Source of the DNA: Chloracidobacterium sp.
GTDB lineage: Bacteria > Acidobacteriota > Blastocatellia > Pyrinomonadales > Pyrinomonadaceae
Assembly: GCA_016716305.1 (NCBI GenBank)
Contig: JADJWP010000002.1
Location: 2,726,501-2,790,500 of the forward strand
Length of the DNA stretch: 64,000 nucleotides
Reading direction: 5' to 3'
Part shown: one piece after another, positions 9,033 to 17,688 of the stretch
Layout of the letters: each line of letters starts with the position of its first letter
Position numbering within the stretch: position 1 is the first letter of the stretch
Notes under the pieces: model-generated
Databases searched by the model: none
The model's input: only the letters and a program-made list of their open reading frames with translations
Told to the model about the DNA's origin: nothing
Program-made: the position numbers and the translations under genes

Positions 9033-10676
9033 ATGTTAAGACGATCTATTGCTCTTTTCCTCGTCGTGTTCATGCTCGCCGGAACACCGGCGGTATATGC
9101 TCAAAAATCCGGCAAGGCGGCCAAGCAATCGACGCCAAGCTTTGGAAATGTCGAATCCATAACCGCAAAACAGTTGAAAGAATGGCTTACCTTTATCGCG
9201 TCCGATGAGCTTGAGGGACGCGATACGCCCTCGCGCGGCCTTGATATTGCTGCGATGTACATCGCTCAGCATCTGGCAGGCTGGGGCATAAAACCGGCAG
9301 GCGATAACGGAAGCTACTTTCAAAAGGTCCCATTGACGCTCGATAAGGTCGTCGCTCGCGATACGCGGCTCGATCTTGGCGGCCAGAGTTATGAGTACGG
9401 AAAGGATTTTCTTACGTCGATCACGGGCGCCGCGATAAATGATGCACAAGTTGTGTTTGCAGGCTACGGTTGGGTGATCAAGTCCAAGAATATCAATGCT
9501 TTTGAGGGCATCGATGTAAAGGACAAGATCGTCGTTGTCGTTAACAGCCTGCCGAAAGGCATCACATTCAACGACCTGAAAGGCCCGCCGGGAGCAGACT
9601 GGATGTCGCCGGCATTTTATGCGCAGACGAATGGGGCCAAAGCGGTCATCAACTTTCCGACCTTCAACAACCTTATCAACTGGGAAGGTAGCCGGTGGAA
9701 TCAGAGCGAAAAGGGCTCGGTCTCGTATGGGAATCAGCCACCGTTGATCAAGATACCGACGATAACTGCGAGCCCGCGTCTGCTCTCGACACTTTTCTTT
9801 GGCGAGAAGGCAACTGCGACGGCGATCTTCAACAAAACGCAGGCGCTTGCCGACCACACGGCGTTTGACCTAAAGCCTGAGAAGAAGATATCCGCTAAAG
9901 TGGCGACAAAGACCGAGGTTATTCACACGCAGAATGTGGTCGGCATTCTCGAAGGCTCAGACCCTGTCCTGAAAAATGAATATGTTGCCATCGGGGCGCA
10001 TTACGATCACATCGGAATGAACCCCTTCGCTCCCGGCCCGGACAAGATATCGAACGGCGCCGACGACGACGGCAGTGGGACCGTAGCGGTAATGTCCATT
10101 GCTGAGGCATTTGCCAAAGGCACGCAGAAGCCGAAACGCTCGATTCTCTTTATATGGCACGCGGGTGAGGAAAAAGGGCTGTGGGGCAGCGAGCATTTCG
10201 CCAACAATCCGACCGTGCCGATAACGTCGATCATCACCCAGTTGAACATCGACATGATCGGCCGCTACCAAAATCCCGGCGACGAGAATCATCCGCAGAA
10301 TAAGGACTTGCCAAAACAGAACGAGGTCTTTACGATCGGTTCGCGCATGATGAGCACCGAGCTCGGCGAATGGAGCGATGCGGTAAACAAATCATTCCTC
10401 AATCTCACGTTTAACCTCAAATACGACGACCCGAATCACCCTGAGCAGTTCTTTTACCGCTCTGACCACTATAACTACGCGAGGAAAGGCATACCGATCA
10501 TTTTTTATATGGACGGCAGCCATGCTGACTATCATCAGGTCTCGGATTCGATCGAGAAGATCAATTTCGAGTCGATGGAAAAGGTCACAAAGACCATCTT
10601 TGCCACCGGCTGGGACCTCGCAAACCGGCCCGTGCGGCCTAAGGTCGATAAGCCTCTGAAGGAAACCGGGAATTGA
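9033..10676 (+). CDS. secreted M28-family zinc aminopeptidase with PA domain
   Basis: 547 residues with a signal peptide (LFLVVFMLAGTPAVYA). A protease-associated-like insert lies in about residues 125-270. The M28 catalytic core has AIGAHYDHIGMN (His ligand), NGADDDGSGT (bridging Asp), HAGEEKGLWGSEHF (catalytic Glu pair), NIDMIGRY and DGSHADYHQVSD (last His ligand). It should cleave N-terminal residues from peptides in the periplasm or outside. It lies 27 bases after the propeller gene and 3 bases before the Tat-exported amidohydrolase, so the three are likely co-transcribed. Confidence 0.9.
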   Translation: MLRRSIALFLVVFMLAGTPAVYAQKSGKAAKQSTPSFGNVESITAKQLKEWLTFIASDELEGRDTPSRGLDIAAMYIAQHLAGWGIKPAGDNGSYFQKVPLTLDKVVARDTRLDLGGQSYEYGKDFLTSITGAAINDAQVVFAGYGWVIKSKNINAFEGIDVKDKIVVVVNSLPKGITFNDLKGPPGADWMSPAFYAQTNGAKAVINFPTFNNLINWEGSRWNQSEKGSVSYGNQPPLIKIPTITASPRLLSTLFFGEKATATAIFNKTQALADHTAFDLKPEKKISAKVATKTEVIHTQNVVGILEGSDPVLKNEYVAIGAHYDHIGMNPFAPGPDKISNGADDDGSGTVAVMSIAEAFAKGTQKPKRSILFIWHAGEEKGLWGSEHFANNPTVPITSIITQLNIDMIGRYQNPGDENHPQNKDLPKQNEVFTIGSRMMSTELGEWSDAVNKSFLNLTFNLKYDDPNHPEQFFYRSDHYNYARKGIPIIFYMDGSHADYHQVSDSIEKINFESMEKVTKTIFATGWDLANRPVRPKVDKPLKETGN

Positions 10677-10679
10677 GCT

Positions 10680-12122
10680 ATGGGCTGGATCCAAAAATGT
10701 GATGTTGACGACCGGCTGCTGCCGATACCGACGCAGATCGTGTCGAACGAGGAGTTTGCCCCGCCGGATCAAACGCCCGAGCAGCGGCGCGTCGAACATC
10801 GCCTGATCGAGATCGCTACTGAGAGCAGCCAGCGGCTCGGCGTCTCACGGCGGCAATTTCTCGCCGGAACGGGCGGAATGGCCGCGGCGTTTCTCGCAAT
10901 GAACAGCGTGTTCGGCAATTTCTTTGATGTTGCGACGGTCGAGCTTTTCGATTCGTTTGCGACAGATGAGAAGTTTCCGAAGAGACCGTTCATTTTCGAC
11001 ATTCACACACATCACGTCGGGGCGAAGAAGATAATTCAGACGCCGCCGCTCATTCCCGGATATCGCGCCGCCGGGGCGGCGTGGGGCAACAAAGCGATCG
11101 AGGGCCGCGAGCATAAATGGGAAGATCTCTATCTTGCTAACTATATCAAAGAGATGTTTTTCGACAGCGACACCTCTATGGCCGTTATCACCGGACTGCC
11201 TGCGAAAACGAATGATCAGAATGTGCTCACGCCCGCCGAGATGATCGAGACTCGCACAGAGATCAACGGCCTCGCAAGGTCAAAACGGATCATCGCCCAC
11301 GGCCTTTTTTCACCCGATCTCGGCAAGCCGAATCTAGAAGAAATGCAGCGCCAGCATGAGCAGTTGAAGGTCGAGGCTTGGAAAGGTTACCCCGGACAGC
11401 CGCTCGCAGACGGCAGTGTCGGATGGTGGATGGATGATGAAAAGGTGGCTTATCCGTTTTACGAATATTCGCGAAAGATCGGCATCAAGAACATCTGCGT
11501 GCACAAGGGCCTGCCTCTACCCGGATGGGAGGTCGACCACAGTTCGCCAAAAGATGTCGAAAAGGCGGCGAAGGACTTCCCGGATCTGAACTTTCTGATC
11601 TATCATGCCGGGCTGAAAGGTGTCCGTGACGCAATGCCCGCGGTGAACGATGGATTCAGAACGATACGCGATGTTCCCTGGGTCTCGGATCTCTGTTCGA
11701 TGCGTAAGCGAAATCCAAAAATGACGAATGTCTATATGGACCTAGGCACGACGTTTGGGATGACCGTGATAACACAGCCTATGCTGTGCGCATACATGCT
11801 CGGGATGATGATCGATGCTTTTGGGGAAGACCATGTGCTTTGGGGCACGGATTCGATCTGGTGGGGCTCGCCGCAATGGCAGATCGAGGCATTCCGCCGA
11901 CTGCAAATGCCCGATGACCTGCAAAAGCGGTTTGGCTTCAAGCCCCTTACGGATCCGGTGAAAGAGAAGATCTTCGGTCTCAATTCGGCAAAGGTCTACG
12001 GCATCGACGTGAAAGCAAAAATGAACGCGATCCCGTCCGATTATGTGACCGAGCTGAAATCAAGATACAAGGCGGCCGGTGCATCGCCGTCGAACACGCA
12101 ATATGGGTGGATTCGAACTTAA
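10680..12122 (+). CDS. Tat-exported amidohydrolase (PF04909-like)
   Basis: 480 residues. A twin-arginine motif SRRQFLAGTGG with Arg57-Arg58, followed by a hydrophobic stretch, marks Tat export of a folded metalloenzyme. The preceding n-region of about 56 residues is unusually long for a Tat signal. The TIM-barrel metal motif is FDIHTHHVG, with a later LIYHAGLKG and HVLWGTDSIWWG (metal Asp). The family hydrolyses or decarboxylates cyclic or aromatic substrates. The gene is 3 bases after the M28 peptidase and 3 bases before a second amidohydrolase, which points to one transcript. The substrate cannot be inferred. Confidence 0.82.
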   Translation: MGWIQKCDVDDRLLPIPTQIVSNEEFAPPDQTPEQRRVEHRLIEIATESSQRLGVSRRQFLAGTGGMAAAFLAMNSVFGNFFDVATVELFDSFATDEKFPKRPFIFDIHTHHVGAKKIIQTPPLIPGYRAAGAAWGNKAIEGREHKWEDLYLANYIKEMFFDSDTSMAVITGLPAKTNDQNVLTPAEMIETRTEINGLARSKRIIAHGLFSPDLGKPNLEEMQRQHEQLKVEAWKGYPGQPLADGSVGWWMDDEKVAYPFYEYSRKIGIKNICVHKGLPLPGWEVDHSSPKDVEKAAKDFPDLNFLIYHAGLKGVRDAMPAVNDGFRTIRDVPWVSDLCSMRKRNPKMTNVYMDLGTTFGMTVITQPMLCAYMLGMMIDAFGEDHVLWGTDSIWWGSPQWQIEAFRRLQMPDDLQKRFGFKPLTDPVKEKIFGLNSAKVYGIDVKAKMNAIPSDYVTELKSRYKAAGASPSNTQYGWIRT

Positions 12123-12125
12123 AAT

Positions 12126-13541
12126 ATGAAGAAACTGATCCTCGCACTAGTTGTTGGCTTGGCCTCGATCGGCGGGTCGGCGCAGACGACCGCGTTCGTT
12201 GGCGTGAACGTCGTACCGATGGATCGGGAGCGTATTCTCTCGAACCAGACCGTGATCGTGAAGGACGGTGTGATAACCGAGATCGGTGACGCCAAGAAAA
12301 TAAAGGTGCCAAAAGGAGCTTTCCGGGTTGACGGGACGGGAAAATACCTTATTCCCGGCCTTATCGATATGCACACGCATTTGCTGTCGGATGGCAACGA
12401 GTATCCTGATTCTATTGCTCCGGACGAACTTCGCGTGATGGTCGCAAACGGCGTTACTACTATCCGTTTTATGATCGGCACGCCCGAGTTGCTCAAATAC
12501 CGCACACAGTCGAATATCGGCGAGATCATCGCTCCGACGATATTCGTCGCGTCACCGCACCTGACCGGCCGTGAACAAGGCAACAACTTCGTCGTCAATA
12601 CGCAAGAAGAGGCGCGCGAGGCCGTACGTCGATCGAAATCCGCTGGATACGATTTCATAAAGATCACGACCTTCGTCAAAGCTGACGTCTATGAAGCCGC
12701 GATCGATGAGGCCGCAAAGCAGAACATCCGCGTCGTCGGTCATGCTGACCGCGAATATGTGACGGCACCGCGAGCTTGGATGGCGAAGCAGCAGATCGAT
12801 CACCTTGACGGATACATGGAGCAAATACTCCGTGACGACGCACCGATGAAAGGCTCGGTTTCGGACCTTTATATGTCTGATCCGAAGAACTGGGAGAGCA
12901 TTGACTTCATCGATGAAGCAAAGATACCGATGGTTGCGAAAAGGTCGGTCGATGCAAATCCGTTCTCGAATCCGACCCAGCATTTCTTCAAGAACACATT
13001 TGCTCTGCCTCGAAGCGAAGAATCGATCCGTTCGCAACCGGATTTTCGATTCTACCCGCCAAAAGTTCAGGAGCAGTGGTTGAACTGGTACAAACGCTCG
13101 CGGCTGATCACACAGGTCTCTTCGGAACGCAAGCTGAAATGGATCGATGCGCGGAACAAGCTGATAAAAGCGATCCACGACGCGGGCGGAAAGCTAATGG
13201 CAGGTTCTGACACGCCGGAGTTCTTATGGCTATATGGCTTCGCAATGCATCATGAACTCAAGGCTTTGCGGGACGCGGGGATCGGAAACTATGCCGCACT
13301 TGCTGCCGGAACCCGTAACCCATCTGAGTATTTGGGGACGCTCGACAAGGTAGGGACAGTTGAGAAAGGCAAACGGGCCGACCTTGTACTTCTTAATGCC
13401 AACCCGCTCGATGACATTTCGGCAACCTACGACCGGGCCGGGGTGATGTTGAAAGGAAAATGGTACACCCAGGCAGAACTTAACCGGTGGCTCAATGAGA
13501 TCGCCCCAAAAATAGCGGGTTCATATGTTGAACACAAATAG
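12126..13541 (+). CDS. secreted amidohydrolase (imidazolonepropionase/prolidase-like)
   Basis: 471 residues with a short Sec signal (MKKLILALVVGLASIGGSAQ). It has an N-terminal small beta-domain (GVITEIGDAKKI…GKYLIPGLIDMHTHL) with the HxH metal pair, a barrel with HADREYV and the metal Asp in AGSDTPEFLW, and the closing GTVEKGKRADLVLLNANPL. This is the PF01979 pattern of Xaa-Pro dipeptidase-like or imidazolonepropionase-like amidohydrolases. It follows the Tat amidohydrolase after 3 bases and probably acts with it on peptide or lactam-type substrates. The substrate is not known. Confidence 0.85.
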   Translation: MKKLILALVVGLASIGGSAQTTAFVGVNVVPMDRERILSNQTVIVKDGVITEIGDAKKIKVPKGAFRVDGTGKYLIPGLIDMHTHLLSDGNEYPDSIAPDELRVMVANGVTTIRFMIGTPELLKYRTQSNIGEIIAPTIFVASPHLTGREQGNNFVVNTQEEAREAVRRSKSAGYDFIKITTFVKADVYEAAIDEAAKQNIRVVGHADREYVTAPRAWMAKQQIDHLDGYMEQILRDDAPMKGSVSDLYMSDPKNWESIDFIDEAKIPMVAKRSVDANPFSNPTQHFFKNTFALPRSEESIRSQPDFRFYPPKVQEQWLNWYKRSRLITQVSSERKLKWIDARNKLIKAIHDAGGKLMAGSDTPEFLWLYGFAMHHELKALRDAGIGNYAALAAGTRNPSEYLGTLDKVGTVEKGKRADLVLLNANPLDDISATYDRAGVMLKGKWYTQAELNRWLNEIAPKIAGSYVEHK

Positions 13542-13569
13542 ACCAAAGGGGTAACAGGCAAAAACAAAT

Positions 13570-14061
13570 ATGAAAAAAATACTTATTGCACTAATTCTGT
13601 CGGCTGCTGCAGCCGGAACTACGTTCGGCCAGAAATCGGACGACCATGCGGCTGTTCTAGCAGTCGTGAACAGGCTATTCGACGAAATGGCCGCCGCAAA
13701 TGCAGCCGGAATACTCGCTACTGGAACGGCCGAGAATCAGCTCGTCGCAATTCAGAAGACCCGCGACGGCAAATCGCGGATCAGCGTGATCAACGGCGAA
13801 GCCTTCACCAAATTCTTCACTAAGCCCGGAGCGATCAAAGAAGTGATGTACGATCCAAAGGTCGAGGTAAGCGGTGATTGGGCAATGGTCTGGGGTCGAT
13901 ACGTATTCTATTCAGCCGATAAATTGTCGCATTGCGGTATTAATCAATTCAATCTGGTCAGAACCGAAGCAGGTTGGAAGATCGCGAACGGCGCGTCGAC
14001 CATCGACCCGGGAGATTGCACGGAAAAAGAAAAAGCAATGAAGATCCCGGTCAGCAAGTGA
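13570..14061 (+). CDS. secreted NTF2/SnoaL-like protein
   Basis: 163 residues with a signal peptide (MKKILIALILSAAAAGTTFG). The remainder reads like a SnoaL/DUF4440 cone: VLAVVNRLFDEMAAAN…, KVEVSGDWAMVWGRYVFY and FNLVRTEAGWKIANGAST. Such domains are small enzymes or binding proteins. A CGxN…PGDC pair of Cys in the second half could form a disulfide. The spacing is 28 bases from the amidohydrolase upstream and 27 bases from the TPR protein downstream, so it belongs to the same run. Confidence 0.7.
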   Translation: MKKILIALILSAAAAGTTFGQKSDDHAAVLAVVNRLFDEMAAANAAGILATGTAENQLVAIQKTRDGKSRISVINGEAFTKFFTKPGAIKEVMYDPKVEVSGDWAMVWGRYVFYSADKLSHCGINQFNLVRTEAGWKIANGASTIDPGDCTEKEKAMKIPVSK

Positions 14062-14088
14062 CCGGCTCTTTGAAAAAAGGAGGATCAA

Positions 14089-15000
14089 ATGCGCAGAAAG
14101 ATCGTGGTTATTTGCTTGTACGTTTTTGCCGCAGTCCCTCTAAACGCCCAATCAGCCGGCGTCGTTACACCGGAAATGCGTGCTGCGGCTAACGACGCCT
14201 TTCAGAAGCAGGATTGGGCTTCGGCAGTTGCGGCTTACGAGAGGATCGTTTCGGCAGAGGAGAAGAACGCCGGCGGGCGATATCGCCTGGGATTGTCGCT
14301 CCTCGCATTGAAGCGTAACGATGAAGCGATCAAATATCTCGAGGCAGCCCAAACTATCTCGCCGAACCCTGTGTTTGCGCTTGCTCTCGCTCGAGGCTAC
14401 GCGCGAACCGGAAACACTTCAAGGATGTACGAAGTTCTCGACGGCAGCCTGAAGCTTGGCGGCATCGCTCCCGAATCTATCACGGCCGAAGCCGACTTCG
14501 CTCCATTCAAGGCCGACCCGAGATTCCTCGCGTTCGTCGATAGATCTGACAAGACGGTCAACCCTTGTAAAGCAAGGCCGGAGCACCGCCAATTTGATTT
14601 CTGGATCGGTGAATGGCTGCCGAAAAACACTCAGGGCATCACGGTCGGGACGAGCAGCATTCAGCTCATTCTGGGTGGATGCATCATTTTTGAGAATTGG
14701 TCAACGCCGGTTTCCTCCGGAAAGAGCTTCAATCTCTATAATACAAGTGATGGAAAGTGGCACCAGACCTGGGTCGATGATAAGGGGCGATGGACAGAGT
14801 ACGTCGGCGGACTTGTCGATGGAAAGATGGTCCTCGATTCGGTTTCGACCCAAAATGGAAAAAAGGTCATCGCGCGAATGACCTTTTCCCAATTGCCGAA
14901 TGGCGACGTTCGTCAGCACGGCCAAAACTCGTCGGATGAGGGAAAAACGTGGACGACCACATTCGACTTTATTTATGTTCGAAAGCCCGGCACAAATTAA
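14089..15000 (+). CDS. exported TPR protein with C-terminal DUF1579-like domain
   Basis: 303 residues, preceded by the Shine-Dalgarno AAAGGAGG. A signal peptide (VVICLYVFAAVPLNA) is followed by TPR-type helices (about 25-130: QDWASAVAAYERIVS, GLSLLALKRNDEAIKYLEAA). Then comes a beta-rich domain beginning at PEHRQFDFWIGEW, the opening of DUF1579-like or lipocalin-like secreted domains. The pairing of TPR and this barrel suggests a periplasmic binding protein. It is directly abutted by the serine hydrolase gene. Confidence 0.72.
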   Translation: MRRKIVVICLYVFAAVPLNAQSAGVVTPEMRAAANDAFQKQDWASAVAAYERIVSAEEKNAGGRYRLGLSLLALKRNDEAIKYLEAAQTISPNPVFALALARGYARTGNTSRMYEVLDGSLKLGGIAPESITAEADFAPFKADPRFLAFVDRSDKTVNPCKARPEHRQFDFWIGEWLPKNTQGITVGTSSIQLILGGCIIFENWSTPVSSGKSFNLYNTSDGKWHQTWVDDKGRWTEYVGGLVDGKMVLDSVSTQNGKKVIARMTFSQLPNGDVRQHGQNSSDEGKTWTTTFDFIYVRKPGTN

Positions 15001-15015
15001 ATGATCGGTGAAAGA

Positions 15016-16188
15016 ATGAAACGATCCGCCAGATATATTTTCGTCTTCGTTGCGGCGTTGATGATCCCGCTCGAACTTTCAGCTCAGCGATCTGTCACGG
15101 CGGCTGGGACGAACGTCCTTAAGAAAGGGATCCAACTCAAGCTGGACGAGTGGCACAAGGCGGGCAAGTTCCCGGGGGCGACGCTGGGTGTCGTGCTGCC
15201 TGATGGCGAGTCATTCGGGCTTGCGATCGGATATTCGGACCGGGAGGCCAAGACGCCAATGAAGCCCACCGACCGGATGCCGGCAGGGAGTACCGGTAAG
15301 ACATTCGCGGCAGCAATGGCGATGCAGCTCGTCAAAGAAGGCAAGCTTAACCTTGATGACAAGATCGAGAAGTTCTTTGGCAAGGAACCTTGGTTCGCGC
15401 GCTTGCCGAACGCAAAGGAAGTAACCGTCCGCCAGTTGATGAATCACACAAGCGGACTCGTTCGATATGAGTTCAAAAAGGAATTCACGGATTTTCTGAC
15501 CGCCAACCCTTACAAGGTCTGGACTCACGAGGACCGTCTCGCATATTTGTTTGACGAAAAAACACCTTTCGAAGCGGGAAAGGGTTGGGAGTATTCGGAC
15601 ACGAATTACATTGTGCTCGGAATGATCATCGAGAAATTGACGGGCAAGGAGTTCTATCGCGAGGCACGGAGGCGATTCATCGATAGGTTTAAGCTAACGA
15701 ACACTATTCCGCAGGAAGGGCCGGTGATGAAGGGCGTGGTGCAGGGCTACGCCGGGCCGAATAACCCTTTCGGTGGAAAGGACAAGATGATCGAGAACGG
15801 CAGATTCATCGTCAATCCGCAACTCGAATGGACCGGCGGCGGATGGGCCTCGACCGGCCGCGACCTCGCGCGTTGGGCAAAGGTGATGTACGAGGGAAAG
15901 GCATTCGATGCTTCATTGGTGCCGCAAATGCTCGAAGGCGTTCCGGCGAAACTTGGACCGAATGTGAAGTACGGATTGGGCGTCATTATTCGCCCAACGC
16001 AGTCAGGTATTACCTACGGTCACAGCGGATTTTTCCCCGGATATATGACGGACATGATGTATTTCCCAGAACAAAAGATCGCAGTGGCAGTTCAGGTAAA
16101 CACAAGTGCACCTGGCACGCTCGGGGGCAAACCGCTCGCCCGATTCCTGGTCGAGATCTGTGAATTTGTACGAGCCTCCGAGCAGTAG
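15016..16188 (+). CDS. secreted serine hydrolase (class C beta-lactamase/D,D-peptidase fold)
   Basis: 390 residues from ATG 15016; an ATG directly after the upstream stop at 15001 would add 5 residues but has no Shine-Dalgarno. A signal peptide (IFVFVAALMIPLELSA) precedes the domain. The three catalytic elements of the family are visible: SxxK in GSTGKTF (Ser92, Lys95), YSD at Tyr193 in EYSDTNYIVLG, and HSG in YGHSGFFPGYM. Such proteins are esterases or D-aminopeptidases as often as beta-lactamases, so antibiotic resistance should not be assumed. Confidence 0.85.
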   Translation: MKRSARYIFVFVAALMIPLELSAQRSVTAAGTNVLKKGIQLKLDEWHKAGKFPGATLGVVLPDGESFGLAIGYSDREAKTPMKPTDRMPAGSTGKTFAAAMAMQLVKEGKLNLDDKIEKFFGKEPWFARLPNAKEVTVRQLMNHTSGLVRYEFKKEFTDFLTANPYKVWTHEDRLAYLFDEKTPFEAGKGWEYSDTNYIVLGMIIEKLTGKEFYREARRRFIDRFKLTNTIPQEGPVMKGVVQGYAGPNNPFGGKDKMIENGRFIVNPQLEWTGGGWASTGRDLARWAKVMYEGKAFDASLVPQMLEGVPAKLGPNVKYGLGVIIRPTQSGITYGHSGFFPGYMTDMMYFPEQKIAVAVQVNTSAPGTLGGKPLARFLVEICEFVRASEQ

Positions 16189-16340
16189 AGTCGATCTGAG
16201 ATTGAGCGTCGTTCCGAATCGGCTGAAAATTCGGGAACCTGAGAACATCGAAATTCGTTCCAACTCTAATCGCGCGAATACCAAGCTATCGTTCAAGTGA
16301 AGGCAGGGAGTCGCGATCAGATCTCGATCGGAGGTGCTAC

Positions 16341-17078
16341 ATGATTCGTTCGTCTCGCGTGACCGTTCTTACCCTTTTAGGCGGGTTGATCCTCGCCGGC
16401 TTTTCCATACTGGCCAACGGACAAATTCCTGGCCAGTTGGCTCAGGATTTTGTCGCTGGCAGTGTTCCGAGCCCGGAAGATATCGCCAAACTCGAAAAGG
16501 AAGTCGGTGCTAAACCCGACGACCTTCATTTGACGCGAAAACTGGGCAAGGGCTATTTTTTCCAGTTTTTTGGCGAAGGAGACGCTGACGCGGCACCAAA
16601 AGCGGAAAAAACTCTCGAGCGTGCTCTTGCGATTAAAAAGGATGATGCTGAAGCATTGGTGTATCTTGGTGCGCTTCATATAATCCGTGCCCGCCGTCTT
16701 GAAAAGAATGATGCAGCGAAGCAGAAGGCGAGTTTTGACCGCGGGTTCGAACTAGTTAAGCAGGCTGAAAAGGTCGACGCAAGAAACGGAGCTGTCATTT
16801 CGATCGCAAGCGCCAGTTACCTTTGGCTTCCTGATTCATACGGTATGGCTCCATACGTGGTCGGAATGCTCGAGGGAATGCGCAAGGGAATGGGACCGAT
16901 GTTCCTACAGTTCTCACACCATGGGCAACAGCGGCTCTTATTGACGTTGGGACAGGCATTGGTGAAGACGGGCCAACTTGATAAGGCCCGCGCCGTCTTT
17001 GATGAGGGTCTGAAAGTGAATGAAAGGTCACTGGAAGCCGGACTAATTCGAGCGGAGATCGCCAAACTCAAAGGTTGA
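16341..17078 (+). CDS. exported tetratricopeptide protein
   Basis: 245 residues. The start has a good Shine-Dalgarno (GGAGGT) and a signal peptide (VLTLLGGLILAGFSILANG). Several degenerate TPR helices follow: LHLTRKLGKGYFFQFFGEG, KAEKTLERALAIKKDDAEALVYLGAL, and GQALVKTGQLDKARAVFDEGLKVN at the end. It is probably a periplasmic scaffold. It precedes a two-haem cytochrome c and an MBL hydrolase on the same strand. The 152 bases before it hold no gene that I can see. Confidence 0.7.
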   Translation: MIRSSRVTVLTLLGGLILAGFSILANGQIPGQLAQDFVAGSVPSPEDIAKLEKEVGAKPDDLHLTRKLGKGYFFQFFGEGDADAAPKAEKTLERALAIKKDDAEALVYLGALHIIRARRLEKNDAAKQKASFDRGFELVKQAEKVDARNGAVISIASASYLWLPDSYGMAPYVVGMLEGMRKGMGPMFLQFSHHGQQRLLLTLGQALVKTGQLDKARAVFDEGLKVNERSLEAGLIRAEIAKLKG

Positions 17079-17152
17079 TCATTGCTTGGCCCAACGGCAG
17101 CGGCTGCGTTGAACTGCGGTTTTGTTTCACCTGATGCGTTTCGGAGGGCTGA

Positions 17153-17677
17153 ATGAGAAAAAGAAAGAGCTGGGTGATGAACGGTCTCATAGCGGCGGTC
17201 CTATCGACATTAGGAACCGCGATGTTTTCTCCGGTTCCAGTCATTGAGCGGAGCTTGTTCGTGCAGGCGGAACCGTCGCCGTCACCATTACCCGAGTTCG
17301 ATCAGGCTGCGGAATTGGCGAAGCTACGTGAAGCGATCAAGGGTAAAGAGAACGAGCGCGCGGAGACGGTCTTCAAGAACCTGCAGATGACGAGTATGAA
17401 GGCGATGCCTGCTGCTCGCATCCTGGCGATAATGGAATTCGGCTACTCGCGGTCGCTTGGTGTGAACTGTACCCACTGTCATACGGCCGGTCGATACGAA
17501 GCCGAAGATAAACCTCAAAAACAGATAGCACGCGAAATGGCACGAATGGTCACGGACTTGAACGGGACGACGCTTAAGGGGATCAAAAATCTAAAGAGCT
17601 CATCGCCTGCGGTCAATTGCACCACTTGCCATCGCGGCGAGATCAAGCCCGCCCTAAATCTAGGCCAGCGAAACTAA
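17153..17677 (+). CDS. two-haem c-type cytochrome, reaction-centre-cytochrome-like (PF02276 type)
   Basis: 174 residues with a Sec signal/anchor at the N-terminus (NGLIAAVLSTLGTAMF) and Shine-Dalgarno CGGAGG. Two haem-binding motifs are visible: CTHCH at 106-110 and CTTCHRG at 156-160. The first is preceded by a helix with Met94 in ILAIMEFGYSRSLGVNCTHCH-like order, the arrangement of the photosynthetic reaction-centre cytochrome family, where a Met upstream ligates the haem. No reaction-centre genes are seen, so a role in ordinary periplasmic electron transfer is more likely. The next gene (MBL hydrolase) starts 11 bases downstream. Confidence 0.85.
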   Translation: MRKRKSWVMNGLIAAVLSTLGTAMFSPVPVIERSLFVQAEPSPSPLPEFDQAAELAKLREAIKGKENERAETVFKNLQMTSMKAMPAARILAIMEFGYSRSLGVNCTHCHTAGRYEAEDKPQKQIAREMARMVTDLNGTTLKGIKNLKSSSPAVNCTTCHRGEIKPALNLGQRN

Positions 17678-17688
17678 ACGGGGGATCT

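Noticed and set aside
15001..16188. Serine hydrolase as an antibiotic-resistance beta-lactamase
   Set aside because: The SxxK, YSD and HSG motifs are shared with esterases and D-aminopeptidases, and the context is a general hydrolase run.
17153..17677. Cytochrome as evidence for photosynthesis
   Set aside because: Only two haem motifs and no reaction-centre, chlorophyll or antenna genes; such cytochromes also occur in non-phototrophic Acidobacteria.
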